A stretch of 64,000 nucleotides of DNA from Bacteroidota bacterium (GCA_028875125.1 JAPPGC010000095.1:1-64000); one strand, 5' to 3'. Numbered from the stretch's first letter, positions 8,365 to 18,332 are shown. Made by a program: numbers and translations. The notes: generated from the sequence alone by a model not told the origin.

Positions 8365-10442
8365 GTTGCAAAAGCGTCCAGTATGGCCTGCGCCAATTGG
8401 TTATTGGGATCCAGTTCCATAATCCGTTCTGCTGCCCGCACAGCGTCTACTCCGCGGTCCATACGGGCATAAGATAGTGCCAGGTTCTCCCATGCCCCAA
8501 TATATTCCGGTTCGATGGCAACTGCACGCTCCAAATAGGTAATTGCCTCCCCAAATTCCCCAACATTGAAGTACCAACTGCCCAGATTGCTGAGCGCGAT
8601 CGGATTCTCTGGAGCCGACACAACCGCCTGCCTAAAACGCGCACCCGCCTCTTGAATGCGATTCTCTGTCAGGAGAAATAGTCCAAGATTGCCAAATGCA
8701 TCAGCATGATCTGGGTCCAATACCAATGTCTGCGCAAGTACCGCTTCAGCCTCTGCAAACTCACCATTCTGCAGGAGTGCCGTACCCAGGTTATAGTGCG
8801 CCTGCACCAGCCATGGCTTTTCGCTGACAGCACGCCGATATTGCGCGATCGCGCCCGTAAGATCCCCCTCCAGTTCCAGAAAGCGCCCATAATTGATTCT
8901 GATGTCAGCAAGCGCCGGTTGAATTTCTAGTGCCCGTTCATATAGTCCTCTAATCTGATCGTGTTTTTCGTTTGCACCTTCATAGGCTTGTGCCAGGGCA
9001 TTTAAGCGTTCTGGAATATTGGGGCGAACAGCAACTGCGGCTTCCAAAGGAGCAATAGCTTCCTCTGAGCGCCCCAAACGCCAAAGTGAGACTCCCATTA
9101 AAAACCTGGCCTCCCCAGTAGTATCCGATGGCCCCAGCGAACGCACTAGATCAATGCCAGTCTCCATGGCGCTAACGTCGCTCGTTTGTGTCGCATGTAC
9201 AAGTGTCGCGATGGCTTCCATTTTTCCACTCCCCGTACGGTCACGGTCGTAATACGCAGTAAGCAACGGGGATTGATGGGCTGCCAGCGGGACTTCATCC
9301 TCAACTACACGAATCCAGTGATCCGTGAATGTAGCATGAGGTGTTCCATCGGCAACCTCTTTCGGCATATGACAACCCGCGCAATCAGTCCTTAATTCAT
9401 GTTCAGGGACGGCCTCGTGACACGAAATGCAAGTGTTGTTGAAGTATTCCGGTCCTTTGTCTCGAAAAGCTTCGTGCGGATTATGACATGTTGTACAGGT
9501 CATTTGCGGGATGCTCGCCAGATAGCAGGCGCTCTGGGCAAGCCGCTCGGCATGGGAAATTACATCCAGTCCACCGACTGAGTCACGTGCGGAGAATAAT
9601 GCAAGATGATCCTGCAATCTCTCTGATGGCCGAAAATCAAACGGCTCACGATCATCCCGAAGCACTGAAACGCTCGTATGTAAATGACATTGCTGGCAGA
9701 CATCCATCTGAAGATCGTGGGTCAGCCTGGCCGGATTGACAATTGAATAATCGGCATCTTCGGTGGGGCCGCCTCCTGCAAGACGTAAATCAACATGTGC
9801 ACTTCCCGGTCCATGACAACGTTCGCAGCTAATACCATTGGGGACTTCTCTATACTTGCCTTCAACCCATTCGACAGTGCTGGGATAGCTGTTGTGGCAA
9901 GCCATACAGCGATCAGGGATCAGACGTCCGAAGCGTTTGTTAGCAATGCCGTAACCCGGACTGAGATCCCACTGAGCCGTCTGACTATACCATGTAAGCG
10001 GAAGTTCATACAAACGTTCATTGGATTCAGACACATAGGTACGTGCCGCATTGCCACTCCCGATAACAAAATTCATACGCCGTTTCAAACTGTGAACCCG
10101 CTCTCTCTGGTTGTTTAGACGGTACTCTTCCTGCCAATAGGCCCCATCCTCTTCCAGAACCCTGTACCAGAATCCACTCTCTTCATGCCATATGGGATCT
10201 GCATTGAAATCTTCCACAACATTGTCACTGGTTAGTGGATAGAACGATCGTGCCATGCCATGATCCTGAAAGCCGGTCCATTCGGATTCATGACAATCAA
10301 AACAAACAGCATCTCCCACATATTCACTGTCAAGTCCCGTGAATACCGGAGATTCCGATTCATTTTCGCTCGAGCATGCCGCGATCAGCAGCAGGCTGCA
10401 TACCCATGGCAGGGCTGTGTACATTAACTTTACTGGATTCAT
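8361..10442 (-). CDS. Heptaheme cytochrome c lipoprotein with TPR repeats (B)
   Basis: This is the paralogue of the downstream gene, with the same order: lipoprotein signal (LLLIAAC), seven CxxCH motifs (CFDCH, CMACH, CERCH, CQQCH, CTTCH, CISCH, CAGCH), then a longer array of TPRs from about residue 430 to the end. I chose the start MNPVKLMYT (693 residues), because it places the signal peptide at the N-terminus; the ORF-track start at 10478 adds 12 residues and would nearly meet the divergent ggt start. It heads a three-gene leftward operon. Both proteins share KCMACHN/RCMACHN and CERCHGPGS blocks, so the pair arose by duplication. Confidence 0.85.
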   Translation of the reverse strand: MNPVKLMYTALPWVCSLLLIAACSSENESESPVFTGLDSEYVGDAVCFDCHESEWTGFQDHGMARSFYPLTSDNVVEDFNADPIWHEESGFWYRVLEEDGAYWQEEYRLNNQRERVHSLKRRMNFVIGSGNAARTYVSESNERLYELPLTWYSQTAQWDLSPGYGIANKRFGRLIPDRCMACHNSYPSTVEWVEGKYREVPNGISCERCHGPGSAHVDLRLAGGGPTEDADYSIVNPARLTHDLQMDVCQQCHLHTSVSVLRDDREPFDFRPSERLQDHLALFSARDSVGGLDVISHAERLAQSACYLASIPQMTCTTCHNPHEAFRDKGPEYFNNTCISCHEAVPEHELRTDCAGCHMPKEVADGTPHATFTDHWIRVVEDEVPLAAHQSPLLTAYYDRDRTGSGKMEAIATLVHATQTSDVSAMETGIDLVRSLGPSDTTGEARFLMGVSLWRLGRSEEAIAPLEAAVAVRPNIPERLNALAQAYEGANEKHDQIRGLYERALEIQPALADIRINYGRFLELEGDLTGAIAQYRRAVSEKPWLVQAHYNLGTALLQNGEFAEAEAVLAQTLVLDPDHADAFGNLGLFLLTENRIQEAGARFRQAVVSAPENPIALSNLGSWYFNVGEFGEAITYLERAVAIEPEYIGAWENLALSYARMDRGVDAVRAAERIMELDPNNQLAQAILDAFAT

Positions 10443-10483
10443 CGTATCAATCCATTCTGCCCTATAACTTAACCTCAACGAAC

Positions 10484-12187
10484 ATGGTGCGCTATTGTGC
10501 TGCGGTATTTACCGCGTTAATTCTGTTTGCAGGCTCGGTATCGGGCCAAGCCGGGCGTATTCCGGTTGCGGCTGACAGCGGTATGGTCGTTTCCAGTCAC
10601 TATCTGGCATCACAAGTGGGGATGGAAGTGCTCCGTGATGGGGGCAATTCCGTGGACGCTGCCATAGCAACAGCCTTTGCACTGGCCGTAACATTACCAT
10701 CGGCGGGTAACATAGGTGGAGGAGGATTTCTGGTGTACCACGGTGCAGATGGTTATGTAACCAGTTTCAATTTCAGGGAGAAAGCTCCATTGGCAGCTAC
10801 TGCAACCATGTTCCTGGGGCCTGATGGTAAAATTAAAGATAACTCCAACCATGAAGGTCCCCTTTCGGTTGGTGTGCCCGGCACAGTTGCAGGCCTTTGG
10901 CTTGCCCATCAGCGTCTGGGCAGTGCTGACTGGAGCGCCCTTTTAGAGCCGGCAATCCAGTTGGCCGCAGAAGGTTTCCCTTCTACGCGTGCAATGCAGG
11001 GCTTCCTGGGACATCTTGCGCAGACGTCTTCCCCTCTGTACTCGGCTACTCGCCAAGCCTTCCTTAAAAACGGAACTGACGTTTTTGAGCCTGGAGAAAT
11101 CTGGCAACAGCCCGACTTGGCAGCTTCTCTGGAACGTATTCGGGATCATGGACACGATGGCTTCTATGACGGCGAGACCGCACGACTTTTAAGCGAATTC
11201 ATGGCCCGGCACAACGGGCTTATCACCATGGAGGACCTAGCATCATACGAGGCGGAGGAGCAGGCACCCATACACGGCACCTTTGGTGAGTATGACATTT
11301 ATTCCATGAGCCCGCCCAGCAGCGGAGGGGTGGCACTGGTCACCATGCTAAACATTCTCGAACCCTATGATCTATCAGCGCTGGGACATAATTCCGCACA
11401 GTACCTGCATCTGGTGACCGAGGCGATGCGGCGTGCATTCGCTGACCGTGCGGAGCACCTGGGAGACCCAAATTTCAACCCGGATATGCCGATTGAACGC
11501 CTCATCAGCAAAGCCCACGCAGATAAGCTAAGAGAGTCCATCAATGACACACAAGCCTCCAAAAGCGACCCTGAACAGCTAAGCCAACTATATTTTCCGA
11601 CTGAAAGTGAAGAGACCACGCACCTGTCCGTCGTTGACGCTGCGGGAAATGCGGTTTCGCTGACCTACACACTTGAACACAGCTATGGATCTCAGATCGT
11701 AGCCGACGGAACGGGCTTTCTGCTCAACAATGAAATGGGGGACTTTAACCCGATCCCAGGCCACACGGATACAAATGGATACATCGGCACGCCGCCCAAC
11801 CTCGCTGCCCCACAAAAACGGATGCTGAGCAGCATGACCCCAACCATCGTAGCACAGGATGGTAAACCATTTCTGGTCGTAGGAACCCCTGGAGGGCGTA
11901 CAATCATTAATACCGTCCTCCAGATAATCCTGAACGTCCTGACCTTCGAGATGAATGTAGCGCAGGCTGTAGAATCTTCACGGATTCACCATCAATGGCT
12001 CCCGGATGTCACTAGCTTTGAGTCATTAGGGATTTCGCCGGATACGAAACGCCTTTACGAAGTCAAGGGACATACTGTACGTTATCGAGGCTCTCAGGGG
12101 CGTGCACATTGCATAATGATTAGAGACGATACATTCTACGGTGCTGCGGATTCACGCAGTTACGACGGGCGAGCCATCGGCTTCTGA
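10484..12187 (+). CDS. ggt: Gamma-glutamyltransferase
   Basis: This enzyme cleaves or transfers the gamma-glutamyl group of glutathione and related peptides in the periplasm. The 567-residue protein begins with a signal peptide (MVRYCAAVFTALILFAG), which is why I prefer this start to the ORF-track start at 10376. The large subunit carries the substrate-binding region GGNSVDAAIATAFALAV. Autocleavage should occur before the threonine in ETTHLSVVD, which becomes the nucleophile of the small subunit; GTPGGRTI is the conserved C-terminal glycine-rich block. It is divergent from the heptaheme operon with only ~40 nt between starts and is followed 5 nt later by an amino-acid permease, which suggests salvage of the released amino acids. 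Confidence 0.93.
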   Translation: MVRYCAAVFTALILFAGSVSGQAGRIPVAADSGMVVSSHYLASQVGMEVLRDGGNSVDAAIATAFALAVTLPSAGNIGGGGFLVYHGADGYVTSFNFREKAPLAATATMFLGPDGKIKDNSNHEGPLSVGVPGTVAGLWLAHQRLGSADWSALLEPAIQLAAEGFPSTRAMQGFLGHLAQTSSPLYSATRQAFLKNGTDVFEPGEIWQQPDLAASLERIRDHGHDGFYDGETARLLSEFMARHNGLITMEDLASYEAEEQAPIHGTFGEYDIYSMSPPSSGGVALVTMLNILEPYDLSALGHNSAQYLHLVTEAMRRAFADRAEHLGDPNFNPDMPIERLISKAHADKLRESINDTQASKSDPEQLSQLYFPTESEETTHLSVVDAAGNAVSLTYTLEHSYGSQIVADGTGFLLNNEMGDFNPIPGHTDTNGYIGTPPNLAAPQKRMLSSMTPTIVAQDGKPFLVVGTPGGRTIINTVLQIILNVLTFEMNVAQAVESSRIHHQWLPDVTSFESLGISPDTKRLYEVKGHTVRYRGSQGRAHCIMIRDDTFYGAADSRSYDGRAIGF

Positions 12188-12192
12188 CGAAC

Positions 12193-13536
12193 ATGTCCCA
12201 ACCTCCAAAACTCAGGCGAGTCCTGACCACGATTGACACCACAGCCGTACTCATCGGCATAACGATCGGGGCTGGTATCTTTGCTGTTCCGCAGCAAATA
12301 GCGCTGAACATGAGCTCGTTCAGCCAGATTATTTGGCTCTGGGTGGGTTGCGGCGCCCTTGCATTTGTTGGTCACCTCATCTATGCAGAGCTTGGCACAC
12401 GCCTGCCTGCTACTGGTGGAGAGTATGTGTATATCAATAAAGCCTTTGGGCCACTGGCTGGATTCATTTTTGGATGGGCGCAGATTTTTATTATCCGCTC
12501 CAGTCCACTGGCAGGCCTGTCATTGGTCACAGTTGCTTACTTCGAATTCTTCGTAGAACTGCTCCCCTGGCAGGAGACTGTTCTGGCACTGTGTATTATT
12601 GCTGCCCTTGGCTACCTGAACTATACAGGGATCCAATACGCCAAGATCTACCAGAATTTTTCGACCGTGGCCAAGGTCGGTGGGCTGCTGCTTCTGGTTA
12701 TCATTGGCCTTATCGCACTCCCTGGCAGTGAAAATAAACTTGGTGAGACCGCTGCAAGCCAAAGTCAACTCGGGTTCACCGGAAGTTTAGCTGATACCAT
12801 TCTTCTGATCCTGTTTGCTATGGTCGGCTGGGAACGAACCGGGTACGCCGCAGGCGAAATGAAAAACCCGAACCGCTCCCTTCCACGCGCACTATTCATG
12901 GGATTTGTTGTCGTGTTCGTTATTTACCTGGCCATAAACTTTGTCTACCACGGCATTCTAGGATTAGAAGCCATACGTGAAACGAACCGTGTGGGTGCAG
13001 ATCTAGCAACCGTACTTATGGGGCCTGTCGGCGCAGGGGCCATTGCGATCCTGATAATGATTTCAGCAACGGGAAGCGTAAACGGGACGATTATTGCCGC
13101 ACCGCGGGTTTACTATGCCATGGCAAAAGATGGTCTCTTCTTCCGCTGGCTCAACTATGTGCATCCAACTTACCGCACACCATCACGGGCTGTCCTGCTT
13201 CAATGCGGTTGGGGAGCGGTCATATTGTTGGTCCGTGGCTCATTTGAGTCAATTGCAACCGGTATGGTGTTCGTTATTCTGATCTTCTACGCAGTCACCA
13301 CGGCAGCACTATTTGTTTTGAGACACCGCAAGGTCGGCGAGTATAATTCGGTGTTCAAGGTGCCCGGCTATCCTGTACTTCCCGCGCTTTACTTTGTCTT
13401 GCTCGTGGTTCTAATTCTAGGCCGCGGCATACTGGATTGGCAGCAATCTTTGATTGACCTGTCCTTTGTGCTCTCCGGCCTGCCGGCAGCCGCGTATTTC
13501 TTTTGGAGACGTCGTGTGAATGCCCAGGCTTCGTAG
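12193..13536 (+). CDS. APC-family amino acid permease
   Basis: This 447-residue integral membrane protein has about 12 hydrophobic helices. The first carries the APC substrate-binding motif IGITIGAGIFAVP, and WVGCGALAFVGHLIYAELG follows in helix 2. Members take up amino acids or polyamines by proton or sodium symport, or by exchange. The gene starts 5 nt after ggt, so the two are probably co-transcribed and the permease may recover amino acids freed by gamma-glutamyltransferase. The substrate cannot be told from the sequence. Confidence 0.88.
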   Translation: MSQPPKLRRVLTTIDTTAVLIGITIGAGIFAVPQQIALNMSSFSQIIWLWVGCGALAFVGHLIYAELGTRLPATGGEYVYINKAFGPLAGFIFGWAQIFIIRSSPLAGLSLVTVAYFEFFVELLPWQETVLALCIIAALGYLNYTGIQYAKIYQNFSTVAKVGGLLLLVIIGLIALPGSENKLGETAASQSQLGFTGSLADTILLILFAMVGWERTGYAAGEMKNPNRSLPRALFMGFVVVFVIYLAINFVYHGILGLEAIRETNRVGADLATVLMGPVGAGAIAILIMISATGSVNGTIIAAPRVYYAMAKDGLFFRWLNYVHPTYRTPSRAVLLQCGWGAVILLVRGSFESIATGMVFVILIFYAVTTAALFVLRHRKVGEYNSVFKVPGYPVLPALYFVLLVVLILGRGILDWQQSLIDLSFVLSGLPAAAYFFWRRRVNAQAS

Positions 13537-13670
13537 TCCATCAAATATCTCACCTCACTGGGCACGCCTAGTCTTCGCCCACTTGCCTACGGTTCGAGCC
13601 GCGGTCGAGGTGATCAATGCCTTGGATAAGGCGTTACCGGTAACCTTATTACCAAAGTGACCACACCATT

Positions 13671-14732
13671 TTGCATCAGCCGCTTCGCATTTTAGTCACG
13701 GGGGGCGCCGGCTTTATCGGCGCAAATTTTCTGCACCTCATGGTTCCTCGGTTCCCCGAAACGACTATTGTCAACCTTGACAAATTGACCTATGCAGGAA
13801 ATCTTCAAAGCCTGCGTGCGATAGAGAGCGCTCCGAACTACACCTTTGTACATGGAGATATCTGCGACCTGGACCTGCTGCAACGATTATTTGCGCAATA
13901 CGGATTTACAACGGTTGTGCATTTTGCAGCAGAGAGCCATGTCGACCGATCAATCCATGCGCCCATTGATTTTGTAAAATCAAATGTGGAGGGCACCGTC
14001 TTTCTTTTGCAAGCTGCACGAGCTGCCTGGTCTGGTTCTGATCAACAGCAATATCGCTTTTTGCATGTGTCTACGGATGAGGTTTTTGGAGCGCTTGGAG
14101 CATCCGGCAAGTTTACGATTGATACGACCTATGCCCCCCGCTCGCCTTATGCTGCCTCCAAAGCTGCGGCGGATCACTTCGTTCGTGCATATTCGACTAC
14201 ATACAACCTTCCAGTGGTAATCTCGAACTGCTCCAACAACTACGGACCCTTCCAATTTCCAGAAAAACTCATCCCATTGGCAATCGTTCGTGCCCTCGAA
14301 ATGGCACCAATCCCCGTATACTCCCGGGGGGAAAATGTTCGTGACTGGCTTCACGTCGAGGATCACTGTGAGGCGCTCGCACTTATGCTGCATTGTGGCT
14401 TAAACGGAGAAACTTATTTGGTGGGAGGCAGCGGAGAATGCTCCAACCTGGAACTGCTTCGCCTCTTGCTCACTATTGTAGATGAAGAATTGGACCGACC
14501 GGAAGGAACCAGCTGGAGTCTCATAACTTTCGTCAAGGACCGTCCGGGACACGACTATCGGTATGCAATTGATGCCAGTAAGCTCATCACTGACTTGGGT
14601 TGGAAGCCCGATCACACGCTTGCAGCAGGACTTCGTACGACCGTCAGGTGGTATCTGGCAAATAGACCCTGGCTTAAGGCTGTCATGGATGAGTCCTACC
14701 GTACGTATCTGCAAAAGCAGTACTCAGAATGA
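13671..14732 (+). CDS. rfbB: dTDP-glucose 4,6-dehydratase
   Basis: This enzyme converts dTDP-glucose to dTDP-4-keto-6-deoxyglucose on the way to rhamnose and other deoxysugars. The 353-residue extended SDR has the NAD motif TGGAGFIG, the catalytic STDEVFG block, and YAASKAA with the YxxxK pair. The start is TTG (TTG CAT CAG CCG), which fits the family length. No rfbA, rfbC or rfbD lies next to it, which is unusual; the following gene is a HAD phosphatase overlapping by 4 nt. A related NDP-sugar dehydratase is possible, but the TDE motif favours RfbB. Confidence 0.9.
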   Translation: MHQPLRILVTGGAGFIGANFLHLMVPRFPETTIVNLDKLTYAGNLQSLRAIESAPNYTFVHGDICDLDLLQRLFAQYGFTTVVHFAAESHVDRSIHAPIDFVKSNVEGTVFLLQAARAAWSGSDQQQYRFLHVSTDEVFGALGASGKFTIDTTYAPRSPYAASKAAADHFVRAYSTTYNLPVVISNCSNNYGPFQFPEKLIPLAIVRALEMAPIPVYSRGENVRDWLHVEDHCEALALMLHCGLNGETYLVGGSGECSNLELLRLLLTIVDEELDRPEGTSWSLITFVKDRPGHDYRYAIDASKLITDLGWKPDHTLAAGLRTTVRWYLANRPWLKAVMDESYRTYLQKQYSE

Positions 14733-15472
14733 AGCTGCTCCTATTTGATATCGACGGAACGCTTGTCAAGCCTATTGGATCAGGCCGAGAGCATATTGAA
14801 TATGTACTCAGCAAACTCTGCGGTAAGCCAATCTCCACCGAGAGGGTGTCATTTTCTGGTCGCACTGACCCACAAATTCTGGAAGAGACCTTGACATTGG
14901 CCGGCCTTGAGTCAAAAAAGATTTCCGACTTGCTGCCGGTCGCACTGGCACGGTATTCGGATCACGCTACCTATGCCTCGAACGAAGTGCATCCCTCAGA
15001 TGGTGTGCGAGCACTCCTTGAACATCTGCGAACCATCAAAACTGTGCAGCTTGCACTGCTGACCGGCAATGTTCGCCTCACTGCTTATCGTAAACTGGCT
15101 GCGGCCTGGATGGATCACTTATTCCCATTTGGTGCGTTCGGGTGCGATCACGCCGATCGAAACCGACTTCCGGCTATTGCTGCTGCCCGAGCCCTTGAAT
15201 ACTGTGGAAAGGCGTTTCCTGGACACGAAATCGTAATTATTGGCGACTCCGTACACGACATAACCTGTGGACTGGACATTGGCGCCTTGTCCGTCGCCGT
15301 GGCGACCGGCTACACGAGTTACCAGGATCTCAAATCGGCAAATCCAGACGTGCTGCTACGAGACCTTACGGATATTGATCTCTTTTGCAACCAAATCGGC
15401 ATCAACAAACAACCAGGAATCAAAAAGAACAGCTACACCAGTGGGACTCTATGTGATCGGACTGTCCATTGA
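14729..15472 (+). CDS. HAD-superfamily phosphatase (phosphoglycolate phosphatase-like)
   Basis: This 247-residue cytoplasmic hydrolase has HAD motif I FDIDGTL at residues 5-11, motif II LLTGNVR, and motif IV IIGDSVHD. It overlaps rfbB by 4 nt (ATGA) and is therefore coupled to it. The closest recognised type is the PGP/Gph group that dephosphorylates small sugar phosphates; coupling to a sugar-nucleotide gene suggests a sugar phosphate, but this is inference. The tail after about residue 225 is low in recognisable structure. Confidence 0.8.
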   Translation: MKLLLFDIDGTLVKPIGSGREHIEYVLSKLCGKPISTERVSFSGRTDPQILEETLTLAGLESKKISDLLPVALARYSDHATYASNEVHPSDGVRALLEHLRTIKTVQLALLTGNVRLTAYRKLAAAWMDHLFPFGAFGCDHADRNRLPAIAAARALEYCGKAFPGHEIVIIGDSVHDITCGLDIGALSVAVATGYTSYQDLKSANPDVLLRDLTDIDLFCNQIGINKQPGIKKNSYTSGTLCDRTVH

Positions 15473-15488
15473 GACCAACCACACGAAT

Positions 15489-15592
15489 ACCGGACCGATT
15501 AGCAGTCGAAGCCGCCAAGTCGCATCTCCATAAGTCGAGTCAGATCGTTCTGATGTAGATTACGAAAAACATAGCGCCTCATGGGCTCTTCC
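15489..15592 (+). repeat. ~100-bp dispersed repeat, copy 2
   Basis: This is the second copy of the element at 4228-4328, in the same orientation. The homology ends within the first four codons of the T9SS gene starting at 15581. On the minus strand it encodes MRRYVFRNLHQNDLTRLMEM... (27 residues, 15582-15499) after a GGAAG motif. The middle part aligns with copy 1 only if a frame change is allowed, which suggests a decayed coding segment or a structured non-coding element rather than a conserved peptide. Confidence 0.6.
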
Positions 15593-17226
15593 TTAAAGTA
15601 TACGATCGCGTTTCTCGAATTACTTGCCCTGTTCCTTGTTATCACGTTCTTTGCGACCTTCCAGGCTGAGGGTCAGGCGACGCCACCATTTCGTGGGACT
15701 GTTTGGGTCACTCCGGACATACTTGTCTCGTCTGATCCGACGTCTTTTGATACACTAACCTATCTTGGGCGCGGAATGCGGGAAGTGTATGACCGACGTA
15801 TTAGCCGATGGGTCACGGTCAATGCCTACCTCTTTGATGCGAAATTCGGCGCACGAACGATGGAATTCCAGGTGAATCCTGAGTTCGGTAGCGTCGTGGC
15901 TGCACGCACGGAAGTCAACAAGTTCACGGAGGCAATCGGACGGTTGCCGAAGGCTCTATTGTCGCATCTCCGAGAAGTAGAAGTCAATGCTGGCCAAGGA
16001 TTATTCGGGGGCAGTTCTCACAATGGGAGCATATTGATCCACACCGAGGATCCCGTCACAGATTTGGCCATCCGAGAGGGATTTCTTGAGGAAGTCCTAT
16101 TTCACGAAGCAGCCCATGTGTCGCTTGATATGCCGCATGCCGAGTCTGCCGATTGGATGGCTGCACAGGTTGTAGACGGTACCTTCATTTCTGACTACGC
16201 ACGCAACTATCCGCGGAGAGAAGATGTTGCGGAGACTATTCTTATGTACTTCGCGGTCCGGTACATGCCAGACCGATTGTCATCGCAGGTTCATCATTCG
16301 ATTGTTACCACGATACCACATCGCATCGACTACTTTGTCGGACAACAACTAGACATGTCGCCGTATGCGCGGGCCAGCCTGACCATGTCGAGCAACATTG
16401 CTGACCGAATCTTCACAGTTGGCACGGCGATCCGACCTCTGGCGCTGCCCACCGCCCAAGGCGGTGTTGGCCCCTATACCTACACTTTGACGCCCACGCT
16501 GCCGGCGGGCCTCTCATTAGATGCCACCACGCGCACCATCACCGGGACGCCGACGGTGGTCACAACTGCAACGACATACACGTACACGGCCACCGACGCA
16601 AATGGTGCCTCCGCCAGTCAGCAATTCACAATTGAGGTCCATTCAAGAATAGCTCTACCCGGCAATATTGCCAACCAGGCATTTGCGCGGGCGCAACGTA
16701 TAACGCCCCTTGTATTGCCCGAAGCCACCGGCGGCGCGTCGCCGATTACGTATAGTCTGACCCCTGCGCTACCGACGGGACTTTCCTTTAATGCCGCCAC
16801 GCGCACCATCAGCGGGACGCCGATGGTGGTCACGACTACCACGCAATACGCGTACACGGCCACCGACGCGAATGGTGCCTCCGCCAGCCAGCAGTTCAAC
16901 ATTGAAGTGTATTCTCCTGTACATGCAGAGCAAGCTTCCTTGCCGGAATCCTTCACGGTGCGTGGCAACTACCCCAATCCGTTCCGGCATGCCACGCGGC
17001 TTGTGTTTGATCTTCCCTGGCGTGCACGTGTGAGCGTTGAAGTAATGGACTTGATGGGGCGACGCGTCGCCGCAACGCCTGTCAGCGAATTGGCTGCCGG
17101 TTGGGGCGCAGCATAGAGCTAAGCACATATTCGGCTACTTCTTCCGGAGTATACGTGTACCGGGTGCATATCGCGTCGCCGGCGGGTGATGCCGTTCACA
17201 CGGGTCGGTTTGTGCGCATCCGATGA
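15581..17226 (+). pseudogene. Secreted HExxH protein with two Ig-like repeats and frameshifted T9SS domain
   Basis: The open frame as given (511 residues) ends at 17116 with a stop inside what should be a T9SS sorting domain: it reads GNYPNPFRHATRLVF... and then stops after AAGWGAA. Reading on in another frame gives SIELSTYSATSSGVYVYRVH and ends FVRIR-stop at 17224-17226, exactly the missing end of the domain. A one-base change near GGTTGGGGCGC explains this. Before it come a signal peptide (residues ~10-33), a zinc-site-like HEAAHVSLDMPH near residue 180, and two 90-residue Ig-like (He_PIG) repeats sharing TATDANGASASQQF. It could be a sequencing error in the G-run, phase variation, or real decay. 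Confidence 0.7.
16391..16921 (+). repeat. Two tandem 270-bp Ig-domain repeats
   Basis: Units begin at AGCAACATTG (16391) and GGCAATATTG (16661), giving a 270-bp, 90-residue period. Long stretches are almost identical at the DNA level (for example around GCCACCGACGC), which indicates recent duplication or gene conversion and makes the region prone to copy-number change. Confidence 0.75.
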
Positions 17227-17536
17227 AGGATTCGAATGGAGCCGTTTGGCACAAGGAGGTTGGCAAATATGATACCCATGAGCGTATTGCAAAAAACATT
17301 ATTTGCCTCCAATCCCCGTCTATTTCGGGACATAAGTTGTCCTAATTTGTCTGTACTTCGTGAAGGATCGGGATAGGCTCGCTGCTCTTTACAATCCTGC
17401 CAGTGATTCGTTACACGTGAAGCCGCGACGTGGTGAATTTTGTCCACGATGGGTGCGGATTTCCCGCGCCTATCCCATGATTCCTGTGATTCAGAACCTT
17501 TAGATTCTGTATTTCGGCGCTGGATGATCTGGTCTG
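17227..17536. other. Intergenic, no gene seen
   Basis: Between the end of the T9SS domain and the decayed transposase I see only short overlapping frames without family resemblance (for example 17196-17639 minus). Probably flanking debris of the insertion sequence; I found no terminal inverted repeat here by eye. Confidence 0.4.
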
Positions 17537-18332
17537 CTAGATCATGCGCAGTAGTCGATGCACGGCAAGTACCACCACGCCGAATGTGAGATGGCACAAG
17601 ACCTTCTGATAGCCGCACACCCGGACATGACGTGCCCAAAACTCGTCATAGAGGCTTCAAAGCTCGCTGCTCTGCCTCTAAGAAAACAACTTTTCACCAT
17701 GAAACTACAGGAAACCTGCTACTGTAGTAAGCTTTGTTGTCAACAGTAGAAAGTTTTGTCGTTGAACAGCGCTGTGCCTGCGGTTCACGGGTATATGTTG
17801 CTTTTCGATTGCGCGGATTCGTAACAATGATCAAGACATGCTTCAATTTACGACTGTGTGCTTGAATCCCTTTTGCGTCATACGCGCTGTCCATGAGATC
17901 ATAGCAGTTGGTCACCCGTTGCTTCGTCATGGTCGCTAACGGAATGGCGGCCTGACTATCGTGCAACTAGGCAAAAGAAACCGGACAACTGATCGGAACC
18001 CCGACGTCTGCCACAACCATGTGCAGCGTATAGCCCGTCCACTTCTGCGTTTATCCTGTCGCCTTCTTCCTATATCCAACCGTACAGTCACTGGGTAAAT
18101 CGCCCAACATCTGCGCCAGGCCCATCGTGGACTGGACTCCCAAGCGACTGGGGGCTTGGGTCGTTCTTCTCGCTTCTTCGGACGTCCGTGCTTGCGTTTC
18201 TTCGGTAGAGAGTCCCCCCGCCTTGATTTTCGGCCCAAAACAAACCATTATTGGGCCGCTCGGGACAGAAACAAGCCTCGGAAAACCTCGTTGATTCGAC
18301 ACAGATTCATCAATCAGAACCAGAGACCGCAA
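17537..18332 (-). pseudogene. Decayed DDE transposase (IS4/IS5-like)
   Basis: No single frame is intact, but leftward pieces in different frames join into one transposase. From 18332 the pieces read KIKAGGLSTEETQAR and STMGLAQMLGDLPSDCTVG, then WTGYTLHMVVADVGVPIS, LHDSQAAIPLATMTKQRVTN, YDLMDSAYDAKGIQAHSRKL, and finally WARHVRVCGYQKVLCHL and FGVVVLAVHRLLRM-stop near 17537. These are the familiar blocks of an IS4/IS5-superfamily DDE transposase, with several frameshifts and stops. The element is dead. Its ends were not found. Confidence 0.75.
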
